Positions 10,991 through 22,492 of a stretch of 64,000 nt of DNA are shown here, piece by piece. The stretch's first letter is position 1; each line of letters opens with the position of its first letter. Location of the stretch: the NCBI RefSeq assembly GCF_000499845.2, contig NC_023758.2:12497927-12561926 (forward strand), written 5' to 3'. A model generated the notes under the pieces. It ran no database searches. It saw only the letters and a program-made list of their open reading frames with translations, and was not told the origin of the DNA. This DNA comes from Phaseolus vulgaris. Its lineage: Eukaryota; Streptophyta; Magnoliopsida; Fabales; Fabaceae. The position numbers and the translations under genes are program-made.

Positions 10991-12356
10991 ATGGAATCAA
11001 GTTAATTGAGGAACGGATTTCAAAGTGGTTGTCCTAAGCTATCTTTATTATATGTTTGCTGCAAATCTCATCATTTAGTAGTTATTTTAAATTGAAAATG
11101 AAGTAAATCCATTTTGAACTTGTTGATCTTTTGAGTTGTAATGTACATGGAATCAAGATTGTGATGAAGGGTTGAAATAAAATTGCAATCAAAATAGTTT
11201 TAATGAATGTGGGACTCCAGATGGAGACAAGAGAACCAAATCTCATTTTTAATTGTATGGTAATTTAAAATTGGATAATATGGTGAACGTTACTCTTGTT
11301 AACTCGTTTAAGGTTATGTTAAATTTTGAAAGAATTTCTTACAAAAATTGATAAATAATTTATTTGATTATTACCAAACATTTACAAACATAGTTGCGTT
11401 AATTCATGGGCCACAGATCTTCACGCACATATGTTATTAAACAAAAGTTATTATTTTCATGACATTTTTTATTCGTGATCGTTCCATCAATAGCTTTGCA
11501 CTCTAATATGCGTACACAGTCGACAAAAGTTCACAAAATTGAAAACTAGTGATATTTAGAAAAAATATTCTCTTACGTGAAGGTTCCTTCACTCACAGCA
11601 TTATTTTTATTGGAACATTATGCTTAGCTGACTCCTCAACTTCCTCCTCATCAAAGTTTTAAGATGTCTCCAAATTCTAACCATTAGGCTATCACCATTT
11701 AAATCCTATTCGCTCATTAACTCTACATCACTTCACTTCATGACACCATATGAAAACTACCCAAATCTTGAAAGCTCTTCATATGCTAACGCCCCCTAGA
11801 AGTAGGAAGAAGAAGAAGACATTCTTACCTAGCAAAAATTGGCAACAACAAAACTCAAAAAGTTTATCAAACACCAAAAATTTGGAACTCTCCAACGAGA
11901 GATTCTAAAATGTACCCATAGTCATAATAACCTCTACCAATATTAAAATGTTTTTCCTCTAATGCAAGAGTGCAACCTTTCATCTTCCCGAAAGTCACCA
12001 TCTTTATTAAATGCACAAAGTTCTCACTAACCCCTAAAAAGTTGTTAACTCTTTGTTGCTTATACCTAAAATGATAATTTCAAGATATAAATCTTCATTC
12101 TTTATCATATTTTTTACACATTTACTATCTCATAGTCTCGACTCCTGTTCATGCAAGTTAGAAAAACACATCTTGATCACATAGGAAAAAATATCCTTTT
12201 GATAGATTATCTCAATCTTTAATAATATGCTAAAATTAATTTTAATTCATATATAAATTTTGGTTCATTTATAACAATAGTGTAAGGGATTAAAAATTGT
12301 ATTTGAGTTAGTAACTTCAAACTTCAATGACATTTAACAAAATTGTAAATCTTTAT
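10991..12356. other. GST 3' region and intergenic
   Basis: The first 200 bp are GST 3' UTR. The rest is AT-rich with no gene or element I can recognise, up to the LTR that starts at 12357. Confidence 0.5.
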
Positions 12357-13033
12357 TGTACTACCGAATATCAAAACGACGAGGTCTCATAAAGTACGGT
12401 CAAGTACCGAGAATTATCTGACATCTCGTATTATCGAATACTGAGATAATGAGGTCTCACAATGTATTGTTGATAAATAAATACCAAGAACTATCTGTCA
12501 TCTTGTACTACCAAATACTAAGATGATGAGATCTCATAATGTATTGTCGAGTACCGATATAATGAGGTTACATAGTGTATTCGACATACTATTGAGTACT
12601 TGAGTACCAAGAACTATATGACATGTCAACAAATCACAAACAACCTCTTAAACAACATACAAGATTAATGATGTCATTAATGAATACTTCATAATAAATA
12701 CCCACAAATCATTATTAAAGGGCAATTGAGCTTCATTGGGTCCGACCTAATCATTTGTACAACCAAAGGTCCAACAAAACTATCATAAATAGGAGAACAC
12801 TCTAAGGGAAAAGGTAATCCTAATTCTGAAGTAACATATTTTACTCAGACCAAGAACTGACTTAAGTGTCAGAGTATAATCGTAGGTACCCCTTCCTAGG
12901 ACTTGAGAACCGAGAAGCCAAGAAAAGTCGAAGACTCGAAGATCGAAAAGCTAAAAAATTGAAGTCTAGGAAGTCGAGAAGCCAAAAAGCTAAAAAGGAC
13001 ACGTCTAAGAAGGATTATGCCCCTGTAATAACA
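12357..13033 (+). repeat. 5' LTR of gag-only element
   Basis: 677 bp, from TGTACTACC to AATAACA just before the primer-binding site. It contains several degenerate internal copies of a CTACCGAATACTGAGAT / GACGAGGTCTCATAAT module, and a TATA-like CATAAATAGG at about 12784. The same module fills the short 3' copy. Confidence 0.65.
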
Positions 13034-13036
13034 TTT

Positions 13037-13055
13037 TGGCATCCATCATGGGGTC
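13037..13055 (+). other. Decayed primer-binding site
   Basis: TGGCATCCATCATGGGGTC resembles the tRNA-Lys-type site TGGCGCCCACCGTGGGG; all the differences are C-to-T or G-to-A changes, as expected from deamination of methylated cytosines. It fixes the inner edge of the 5' LTR. Confidence 0.6.
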
Positions 13056-13439
13056 GAAAGAAAACCTTATCAAGAAAGTCACATGGTAACCACCAAGAAC
13101 ATGACGAGCAACGATAAGCACTCAACCAAGCAAGAAAGAGTTAGACATGTTCAAAAGGAAGAACTTCAAAACAATGTACATCCTTAAGAAGAGGAGTGAG
13201 GAGGAAATAAGGGCTCTTCAAAAAAGAAAAAGCTCGCATGAAGCAAAAACTAAACAGTAAAACGATCCAAATCACACAAGACGGAAACTGAGACCTCACC
13301 AAACCTAATCAGCAAACCAATCTGAAAACAAAGGTCGACATCTCCTATCACTCGAGTACTAAGTCATATGCCTCCGCTAGCACTTTCTTGATGTCTTTCT
13401 ATCGCAGCCCCTTCACCAAGGCTTTAATGGAAGCCTCTC

Positions 13440-14010
13440 TCCCAAGCAACTAGAGAAGTCCAGCGCTGGACAAATATGAGGGCACCACCGAATCAGACAA
13501 ACACATCGACGCATATGTCACACAAATCAGTCTGTACACTGCTGATGACGCCCTTTTTTGTCGAGTGTTCCCCACCTCCCTAAAGGGTGTCGCCCTAAAT
13601 TGGTTCACAAAACTCCCAATCGACTCCATCGATTGTTTTGATACCTTAGTCATGAAGTTCAGGGCACAATTGGCCACGAGCCGACCTCACCTCCTCAAGT
13701 CAATCACACTAGTTAATATAAGACAAGAGAAAACGAAGTTGCTGCAAGCATTCATGGAACGATTAGAGAAAGTATCCCTTAGCATCAGGAACCTAAGCCC
13801 TAGCGTAGTCATGCATCACATGGTCATCGCGCTCATGTGTAGGCCCCTTTTTGGATAGTCTTTGCAAAAAATCGATGCAAGCCTCGACGAGTTGCGACAA
13901 AATGAGGTCAAGTTCATGCACCTTAAAGAATTAAGAGAATTTCATACTAAGGTAAGGGTGACCGACAACATTGTTCATAAGAAGGTTAGTTGAGAAGAAG
14001 GCTAACCGAC
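13440..14010 (+). pseudogene. Tat-type gag fragment
   Basis: The readable part at 13565-13858 has LKGVALNWFTKLPIDSIDCF, DTLVMKFRAQLATSRPH and LVNIRQEKTKLLQAF, closely matching the gag core at 7748-8356. In other frames the sequence just upstream (13460-13560) continues the match, so at least one frame change has occurred, and a stop ends it at 13858. Only the capsid-like core can be seen; the His/Cys knuckle and everything after it are missing. Confidence 0.75.
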
Positions 14011-14339
14011 CTAAACCTAAATGTCGAGGGTCTCTATACCAAGCTTGACTTGCTATAAGAGTTATGTGACAAGATGAAAATAAGAAAAGAAGCTTGCAAA
14101 ATGGAGCTTATCGATTTCAACACCTGATCGAGGAAGACGTGTCGAGAATGTGAAACGTCAGGCATATGAAGTTTTATTTCAGTTATATCAATGTAACTAG
14201 TGTACTCTTTCTTACCATCGATATTTTTTCCCTTTTTCCACTAAGTAGAATTTTGGCTGAGGAGGTTTTAACTAGAATTAGGTAAGAAAACATTCATATG
14301 ATGTCATTATTTGTCCCCCTTGCTTTTAAGGCTAAATTA

Positions 14340-15375
14340 AAGAAATGTAACAACATTTCTGGCCAAGGTCAAATTCACCCAAGTGAATCCTTACTGAGAA
14401 CAAGATTTAGAAAGGGCAACAACACTTTCGGCCAAGTTCGAATTCACTTAAGTGAATCACTTCTGAGAACGACATCTTGAAAGCGCGACAACATTCTCGA
14501 CCAAGGTCGAATTCCTCCAAGTGAATCCCTACTGAGAACGACATTTGGAAAGTGACACAACACTCTAGGCCAAGGTCGAATTCACCCAAGTGAATCCCTA
14601 CCCAGAACGACATGTGTAAAACATTACAACACTCTCGGCCAAGATCGAATTCACCCAAGTGAATCCCTGTCGTGAGCAATATCTCAAAATGCCAGAACGC
14701 TCTAGGCCAAGGTCGAATTCACCCAAGAAAATTCTTGTCAAGAAAGACATATGGAAAGCGCAACAATACTATCGACCAATGTCGAATTCACATAAGTGAA
14801 TCCCTTACGAGAACAACATCTCGAAAGTGCGACAACATTCTCGACCAAGTTTGAGCTCACCCAAGTAAATTCCACCAATAATGACATTTGGAAAGTGATA
14901 CAATGTTCTTGGCCAAGGTCGAATTCACCAGTGAATCACAGCCAAGAACGACATATGTAAAACGTGACAACGCTCTTGACCAAGGTTTAATTCACCCAAG
15001 TGAATCCCTACTAAGAACAACATCTAGAAAGCACGACAACGCTCTTAGCTAAGGTTGAATTTACCCAAGTGAATCATTGTCGAGAACAACATCTTGAAAG
15101 CACAACAACGTTCTTAACCAAGGTCAAATTCACCCAAGTGAATCCCTGCCGAGAACGACATTTGGAAAGTGACAAAACGTTCTCTCCCAAGGTCGAATTC
15201 ACCCTATTGAATCCCTTCCGAGAACAATATTTGTGGAGCGCCACAACGTTCTCGATCAAGGTCCAGTTCACCTAAGTGAATCCCTACCGAGAACAACATA
15301 TTAAAAGCGCTTTAGTGTTCACAGTCAAGATGGAATTCACCTCCATGAATCCCTATTAAAGAGCGACATCCAGAA
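14340..15375. repeat. 69-bp tandem repeat array, about 15 copies
   Basis: The unit contains GGCCAAGGTCGAATTCACC, then CAAGTGAATCCCTACTGAG, then AACGACATTTGGAAAG. Starts of the GGCCAAGG box at 14361, 14430, 14499, 14569 and 14637 show a period of 68-70. Most units contain the dyad ATTCAC-CCAA-GTGAAT. Because 69 is a multiple of three, frames stay open for several units on both strands as a 23-residue repeat. Copies at the right end are more divergent. The position, between gag and the 3' LTR, fits 3' UTR satellite-like arrays seen in Tat elements. Confidence 0.85.
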
Positions 15376-15523
15376 AACACTGCATCTTTATATACCCTTC
15401 GTAGGCTTCGCTTACTCGATCCTGGGGGGTCGTGTACCCAACGAGGTTGACAACATATCGTAATGATAAAGAAACAAAAATTTATTTTCAGACTCTTCCC
15501 CTCGCTTGAGCTTGAGGGGTCAT

Positions 15524-15724
15524 TGTATTACTGAATACATAAATGACGAGGTCTCATAATATAGTGTCTACCGAAAATTATCTAACATCTCGTACTACCA
15601 AATATTGAGAAGGCATCACAATGCACTGTCAAGTACTGAAAATTATCTATCATCTCATACTACCAAATACTGAGATGACGAGGTCTCCTAATGTACTATC
15701 GAATACCACAATGATAAGGTCTCA
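15524..15724 (+). repeat. 3' LTR, short
   Basis: It matches the start of the 12357 LTR (TGT...CTGAATAC, GACGAGGTCTCATAAT) but stops at GGTCTCA, lacking the last 470 bp or so, including the promoter part. Confidence 0.6.
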
Positions 15725-16460
15725 TTTATATTATTATTATTATTTACCTTATTTGTTAAAAATATTTTTGTACTTATTATTATCAATTAATTTTCAACAT
15801 AACAAATGTTTAAAATTTTCGAAACTACTTTAAAAATTTGTAGGTGACTAATCATTTTTATCTCTCATGACTCAATTAAATATTAATCAAAGCGTCTTAA
15901 TCTTACATCACTTTGATTAATCAAAATCGTCCACTCTCACACTACTTCAAATAAATATTAATTAAAATCATCTTAACCCTACAAGACTTTGATTAATCAA
16001 AGTCGTTCAGTCTCACACTGCTTCATCTTCATCAAAACAAAATTGTTTCAGCTTTACACGATTTCAATACGAAGATGTGATATTCAAAATAATATTTTTT
16101 TTATCCATTTTAATAATAACTCACCCAAATTACAAACTGTTACGAAAATTTTCCTAATTTCTCTATATTTCATATAAAGGGTTCAAATTCATCTCAAACC
16201 AACCACTTCTTCTATCAATTCCCAACTTTAACATGGTAAAAAAAGAGAGTTGAAATGATAAATAAGACAACCTTGGAATTATACGTTAGTTAATACTACC
16301 TTATTCTTGTTATTTGTCAGATAAGATCTCTAGTTGTGTCCGTTATCAGGCTACTCTTCTTTATATCTTACCTAATTAAACCTGAAAACCTTAACCAATG
16401 TTTTTGACTTGAGAAATCAGAAAGAGACAGAGAAAGAGATAGAGGGGAAAGAAGTGAACA
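15725..16460. other. Intergenic and TTC38 promoter region
   Basis: AT-rich. A 77-bp imperfect tandem duplication at about 15890-16025 contains the palindrome TTTGATTAATCAAA twice (near 15912 and 15989). The TTC38 transcript probably starts in the last 100 bp, but no clear TATA box is seen. Confidence 0.45.
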
Positions 16461-19400
16461 ATGGAAGAAAGTGTGAAATTGAACATGTGGGGATACCAGG
16501 TCGCTACTTCTTCGCAGGCCTGCGTTTCAGCCATCAACTCCTACTGCCATCAGGTCACACATTTCACATCACCCCCCTCTCTCTCTGTATGATTTTTTTT
16601 TATTTTTTTTTATTTTGACTTTTGTCATTATTGAAATTCTTTGATATCAAAACTCAAATTGGGGGGGTCTCCTTTCAATGAAGGTTCTCATCTATGGTAG
16701 AAAAAGGTCTGTGATTCTGGAAGCACTGGCACATGACAATCAATGTGTCTTGGCCAACATCTTGGCAGCACATTTCCTTTACTCGCCTGATTCTTCTCGT
16801 GCTCTCACTTGTCTGCATGCCGCTGAGTCCCGCCTTGTACCTTTTCATTTGCTGCTTCTTCTTTTTTGTCTCTTTGACTCTTTCCACCAAAAAGAAAACC
16901 CCTTTGATGCGTTATTATAATTCTGTTGTTACAGGATCATGCCACCTTGTACGAGAAACTTGTTTTCGATGCCATCAGTTATTTGCTATCCGAAGATAGA
17001 GACGACGATGTTGCTCTTGAAATGCATTCCAAGGTCAGTGACTCAGTGGGTCCATTTGAGTGATATGCAAGTGTAATCAGTTTGAGGACCAACTTGGTGT
17101 AAAATGACAAAATTGGAAAACCTAGTTGATGCCAAAGTTGTCATTGAATTTTAGTGTGTTTATATACTTTTGGATGATTAAACTGATGTCACTTTCGAGG
17201 AGGACTAAAATAAGTACAAGTATTTACTCAATATTCAAGAATACGATTTCGCTGTGTTCATTGCTCTGCTACTTGTTTATATCTTAAAATGCATCTTGGA
17301 GATTTTCATCCTTTGTACATAAAATTCGGTCTTTGTTAACGTCAGATTGAAATATAAATTGCTGAAAGGAAAGTTTTGTAGAAAATTTTATTGATAAGAA
17401 TTACTACAGGATGATGTTCCTACCTCTACCTGAGGAGGTAGTGTGAGTCCGCCTTCATTGGTTGCCAATGTCTGTCTGAGACAGCTGATGTGTTTATCAA
17501 GATACCCTAACACTCGAGTTTGTTCTAGAGTTTTATGGGGAAAGGATGTAAGCGTAGAAGTAGATATGCCTGTGACCTTACAAGTTACAGATATAGTGGT
17601 GACAGCTGATGAATACTTTGGTATCAATTGCATGATTTGTATACTAGAGAACAGGAAAGAACCATGAACAAAATAGTATATCCTAGAAGGCATTAAGTTA
17701 AGGGAATACAAATTAAATGTTGGCTTTTGAAAATTGATGTTTTTACAGGACACTTTGATCTTTAGTTATTCAGATGTGTGGGAACTGAATTTTAAACAAG
17801 GTTGTTAGATGACCTTTTGCTAATTGTTTACTAAGAAACTTCTATCTGAAGAGGAGAGTTCACTTCAGACTTCTGAAATGTTCGCCAAATGTATCTGCCT
17901 TCATAATGCTTTTGTATTCATCCGATTTGCTATTCAAACTCTCTTGATTAATGTTGCTTGTTTTTGTTTTGAAGCTTCTAAAAGAGTTCCCAAGAGATCT
18001 GGTTTCCCTAAAGAGAGCACAAGTCTTATGCTTCTACATGGGTCTACCTGGTCTTTCTTTGTCTCTTATTCAACAGGTTCCGTCTAACTAGAAAACATTT
18101 CTGTTTCATTTTTGCTACAATTGATTTGTGGAAATCAGTGTTTTATTTGCATATAGAGAGGTAGATTTATATTAGTATAATATTTTTGAATCACGCATAT
18201 TGTTTAAAGAAGTTGCAAAATGTTAATATAATGGATAATGGATGCTTCTTTAACTTATATACTGGAGGAATAAAAGGTTTGTACATCTCTGAAGCCCACT
18301 AAATTAGATTATTGGAAAGTTTAGTGTTAGTCAGAATTTACTTTCATTATTTTTGCTTCCTTTATTTTGGGTTGCCTGGACAGGTTAAGCTGGGATTTAG
18401 AAGCCTTTCACAGCCTAAATTTGGTTTCTTGGTAGCCATGGGAATATATAATCAACCTAGTTCTTAGCCCAAAATTCTCTATTGATTTGACATCTTTTAA
18501 GGGAAAAATTAGTCTTGTTAGCTTTTAATTGTTATTGTAATGTAATTTTATGATACAAATATCAAAATAGTATCAAACACCAGAATAAGGAACATCAAAT
18601 AATTTGTTTAATTAGTCCATCCTTATCCTACCCTGATGTGTAATATTTGCCATCCAAATAGGATGTAACTTTGTATTATTTGTCAATTAAGGGACGGTTT
18701 GAGTAGTTTGCTGCTTCTTATTATTATTGATGAAAAGTGAGTACCGTGTCCTTTTATGTTTTACAGGTTCTACCTCAAAATGAAGGACAAAACTATATAT
18801 ATGGCATGCTTGCGTTCCCTTTGCTGGAGCTTGGGCGGATGGAGGATGCTGAGAAAGCTGCCAGTAGGGGATTTGAGATCAATAAGCAAGACATCTGGTC
18901 ACAGCATGCTGTAGGTCAATGTAATTGTTGATATTCACTCTTTACCTTAGAGTAGATGTGCTTATTACTATCTTTCAAGTTTTTTACTTAACAATTAAGA
19001 TTTTGAATAAATCTCCACTTGTTCTCTTTGCTTACTTGGCAATACAAGCTTAATCTTGTTCTGCTGCTACGTATGCAAAAAGAAAGTTGAGGTTTACAGA
19101 AAAATCGAGCAATTAACCATTGATAAGGGAATTATCTCAAGATTTAGTTTGGGCATGATGAAGTCACAAGTTATGAACAGATGATACTGTCAATTGAGTA
19201 ATATGTTGTAACAAGAAATTTTCATAAATTATATTTTTGTCCCAAATTAGTGTAAATTGATTGAATTTTGTTCTGCAGTTATGCCATGTGCTTCAGTACA
19301 AGTGTTGTTTTAGAGAAGCTGTTAAGTTCATGGAAGAATGTTCGTCATCATGGTGTTCTGCTTCATCTTTCATGTAAGAACTTTATTTGTTTAATCATAG

Positions 19401-21545
19401 TTTTGCCTAATTTTGTATTAATCGGCTAAAGAAATTTCATTCTTTCAGGTTGACACACAATTGGTGGCATGCGGCCATTTGTTACTTAGAGGGTAATGCT
19501 CCGAGACAAAGAGTTTTAGAGATATATGACAATTATATATGGAAGGAGCTAGACAAAAATGATTCTATGAAGGCAGAGGTATGTGATTTCATAAGCTTTG
19601 TCTTTACCAGTAGGTTCTCGCTTTTTTTCCATTTGTCATAAGTTCTAATCTCTCGGAATACAGGTTTACTTAAATGCTGCTGGTCTGCTTTTGCGGTTGT
19701 GTGTACGTGGTGAATTGGATATCTGTGGTGATCGCCTCAAGTTGCTTTCAGAATGCCTAACTAATCAAGTAAGTTAAGATACAGCCCACATGTTCTATGG
19801 AATCAAGGAAAAAAGTAATATTGTATGACAATTTAGTATGCAATTGGAAATATTGATCTGAGTTGTGTATTCTGGTTCACTTTTTGTTAGGTTAATAAAC
19901 TGTATTCTCTTTCGATGTATTAAAACTTACACCAGATTTGGCATTAATCTGGTGACACTTCCAGTTTACATTTTAAATGAAAAAGAAAATACAAGAGAAA
20001 ACTGAATGGAAAGTAGTACAAGAGTGCATGTGTGTGTAACGTCGTCAAACTGTTTTTAAGCCCCTAAATTTATAATTTGCAAGATGAAATGTACATAACA
20101 TATAAAACATGAGATCAAATGAACCTTTTGTTTTTAAATGTAAGTTTTTTAGCGATGATGTTCTTTTAGCACTTGCTCAAGTATCTTGTTGAGAAAATTT
20201 CTCATTTGTGCAGTTCAAGGATATTCATTCTGTGTTTCTTGTGCATTTCATGGATGTATGTTGAATGTTCAGGAAAACTGGTATATAGAGTGGCACTTTG
20301 ATGTCTTGATAGTGTGGACTTTGGCAAAGTCTGGAGAAATTTCTAAAGCAGAAGATCTTCTAAAGGGCTTAAAAAACAGGTAGAAGTGTTATATTTTGCG
20401 TAAAGTAATTGAGATACAATGTTGCATTCCATGAATTGTGATAGATTTATGTTATCTTACTGTAGGTTTTTGAGGATGACTAAAGGGAAGCAACAAATAA
20501 TGAAGAGAGGAATGATGGTATGCTTCAGTAGCTGCTTCCATGAACATATAAAAATCTCTTTAGATAGTTGTCTAGTTCATAGCTCAAATTCTTTATTCTG
20601 CGGGGGAACGCGATAACCATGCTTTGTTGCACTCATTTTAACAAAAGTACAAGTCAAACACGGGAGTGCAGTGCTGAACTATTTACCTCTTGACATCACA
20701 TCCCATGTTTGATCCACTGTTTGCATTTTGCAGAGAGTTGAAAAAAATAGAGATATATTGATTGTGGCCTAAAAGTAGTTTATCATGTTCATACTTGGTG
20801 GTTCAAACATATTACTTCCAAGCAATAAATAACTGCTTTGGTTACATATACAGCTTCATAGTTTTGTACTGCAGTTGTTGGTTATACAATGTTCTCATTA
20901 ACTAAATCTTTTCTATCTTCATTGAAATCCTTACCTCCATTTCTCTTGTATTAACTTAGCTTGCAGAAGCACTTTATGCGTACGGAATAGGAGACGAGAA
21001 ACATGGACTGGATTTACTTGATCCAGATTTTGACGCCACTGATTATAAGGTTGGATCCCGATAACCCACTTTTACGTACCGTGGCCTCACTTTTCTTGAT
21101 TTTGCAACTTAACAAAATATCAATTACACTGTTTTGAAGATCATTGGGGCATCTGACGAACAAGTGGACGTATTCAATGAAGTTTGGTACAACATGTTGC
21201 TGAATACTGGGAAAGCGTTGAAGGGTAAAATCTCGAACTTTTTCTCTGACGTTGAAACCCACGAATCATCTCTAACTATATTATGATGAAATTAATCACA
21301 GCAATCGAAGTGTTGGAGAAGCAAATCAAGAAGAGAGATGGGGTCCCCTATTTGTGGCGTCTACTAGTACGTGCTGCTTTGTCTTTAAGCATTCTAGTTA
21401 TGGTTTCAGAGCATTTTAATTTAACCTTTATGCATTTAAATGACATTTTTTTTTTCAGGAGAGGGGATACAAATTAGCTAACAAGCCAGAAGAAAAAATT
21501 GCGAGCGAGAAAGCCACCTCTTTGGAGAGTCGTTACTTTAATTGA
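16461..21545 (+). CDS. TTC38-like tetratricopeptide repeat protein
   Basis: Fourteen exons, all with GT-AG borders and matching phases: 16461-16553, 16684-16836, 16935-17033, 17975-18076, 18767-18910, 19279-19373, 19449-19578, 19664-19768, 20273-20379, 20466-20517, 20960-21049, 21140-21224, 21302-21366, 21459-21545. They join to 468 residues, the normal length for plant TTC38 homologues. Recognisable blocks are MEESVKLNMWGYQV at the start, the TPR-like helices NYIYGMLAFPLLELGRMEDA and the HNWWHAAICYLEGNAP segment, and ERGYKLANKPEEKIASEKA near the end. No signal peptide or membrane segment. The family is a helical solenoid with no established biochemical role; a scaffold function is only inferred. 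It appears intact and converges with the receptor kinase downstream. Confidence 0.9.
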
Positions 21546-22492
21546 GGGAATAATCATAGAACCAAATCGTGACCGGTTCTTTTGTATGTGTATATTCACC
21601 ATTTCAAAATCCAATACTTCATTGGGTAAAATGGTATACAAAATAAAGTGCAACAAAATTCATAAAAAAACATACGCTTCCTTCCACCATAAATTCGTGT
21701 ATGTTTGGACGTAAATTAAGAAACTCAAATGCTGTATTTTTATTCTCAAAACAAATGATGTTGTAAATTTTGTTAGGGTGTGTAAGTGTCTGCGAATGAT
21801 TTGAAAGCACAGGGTTGGAAGTTGGTGTGTGACGTTATGTTGGATCGGAGTGCAGAGGTGGCGAATAAGCAATTTGGCATTGATTAAGGTTGTAGGAAAA
21901 AACAAAGGTGTGGGCCATGGCGGGTGCCATGAACCGTCTAATTTGGAAACGCTAATGACGGGAGAGAAAGATGGTGGTGAGTAGTGATTTTGAAGTTGAC
22001 GTCGTCGTCAAAAAGCTTCTTTAGAAGACTTTTTAACCCAACCTGACCAATGTAGAACTTCCACACCAATCTTGGTGAAAGCATTCCAAACAGCAACCAC
22101 TTTAAAAAAATCCACGCCCTCACTTTATTCCACAACAAATCTTTAATAATTGGAAACCAAAAAGAGAAGTAAAAATGTTGAAGAAATGTAGTTTGCAAGA
22201 GAGTTATAGTATTTAGGATGTGAGTTAGTACAAAATAAGTGAGTTGTATTGTTGACTATTGAGGTGAATTGACGTAACGTAACCACAGACAAAATAGAAT
22301 AAAAATAAAAACCCTCGTGCGTGCGTTCAATTCTAAGTATTAACCTCGTCATAATAACAAATTAACTTGAACCAAAAACAACTCATCATGGTTTGGGTGG
22401 GGTCAGGTCAACGTTGCCGTCCGACACAAGTGCAACTTCACAGTCAAACTCCACATGAGCACACGGCCCCATAATAAAGAACACTCTTTTTT
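21546..22492. other. Intergenic between convergent genes
   Basis: Holds the 3' UTRs of TTC38 (plus) and of the kinase (minus). Short frames on both strands look non-coding. I see no transposon ends. Confidence 0.5.

Larger units (their letters stand above)
12357..15724 (+). mobile_element. Gag-only Tat-type LTR retrotransposon with tandem repeats
   Basis: Plus-strand element. A long 5' LTR (12357-13033) begins TGTACTACCGAATA; related sequence starts at 15524 (TGTATTACTGAATACA) right after a purine-rich GCTTGAGGGGTCAT. A mutated tRNA-Lys-type primer-binding site follows the 5' LTR. A decayed gag lies at about 13440-14010, related to the gag at 7265-8356. The region 14340-15375 is a 69-bp tandem array. 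No pol is present. The 3' LTR is only about 201 bp. TTTAT lies at 12352-12356 and 15725-15729 and may be the target duplication, but the surrounding DNA is AT-rich, so this is weak. Confidence 0.72.

Noticed and set aside
14340..15375. Regular repeats that could suggest a CRISPR-like array
   Set aside because: The units are directly adjacent without unique spacers, lie in a plant retroelement and diverge gradually; this is a tandem minisatellite.
12352..15729. TTTAT on both sides of the 12357 element as a firm target duplication
   Set aside because: The flanks are A/T-rich and the 3' LTR is incomplete, so a 5-bp match by chance is plausible; not used as proof.
17388..17753. 121-codon minus-strand frame inside TTC38 intron 3
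   Set aside because: Non-descript composition, no promoter or domain, lies within an intron of a well-supported gene.
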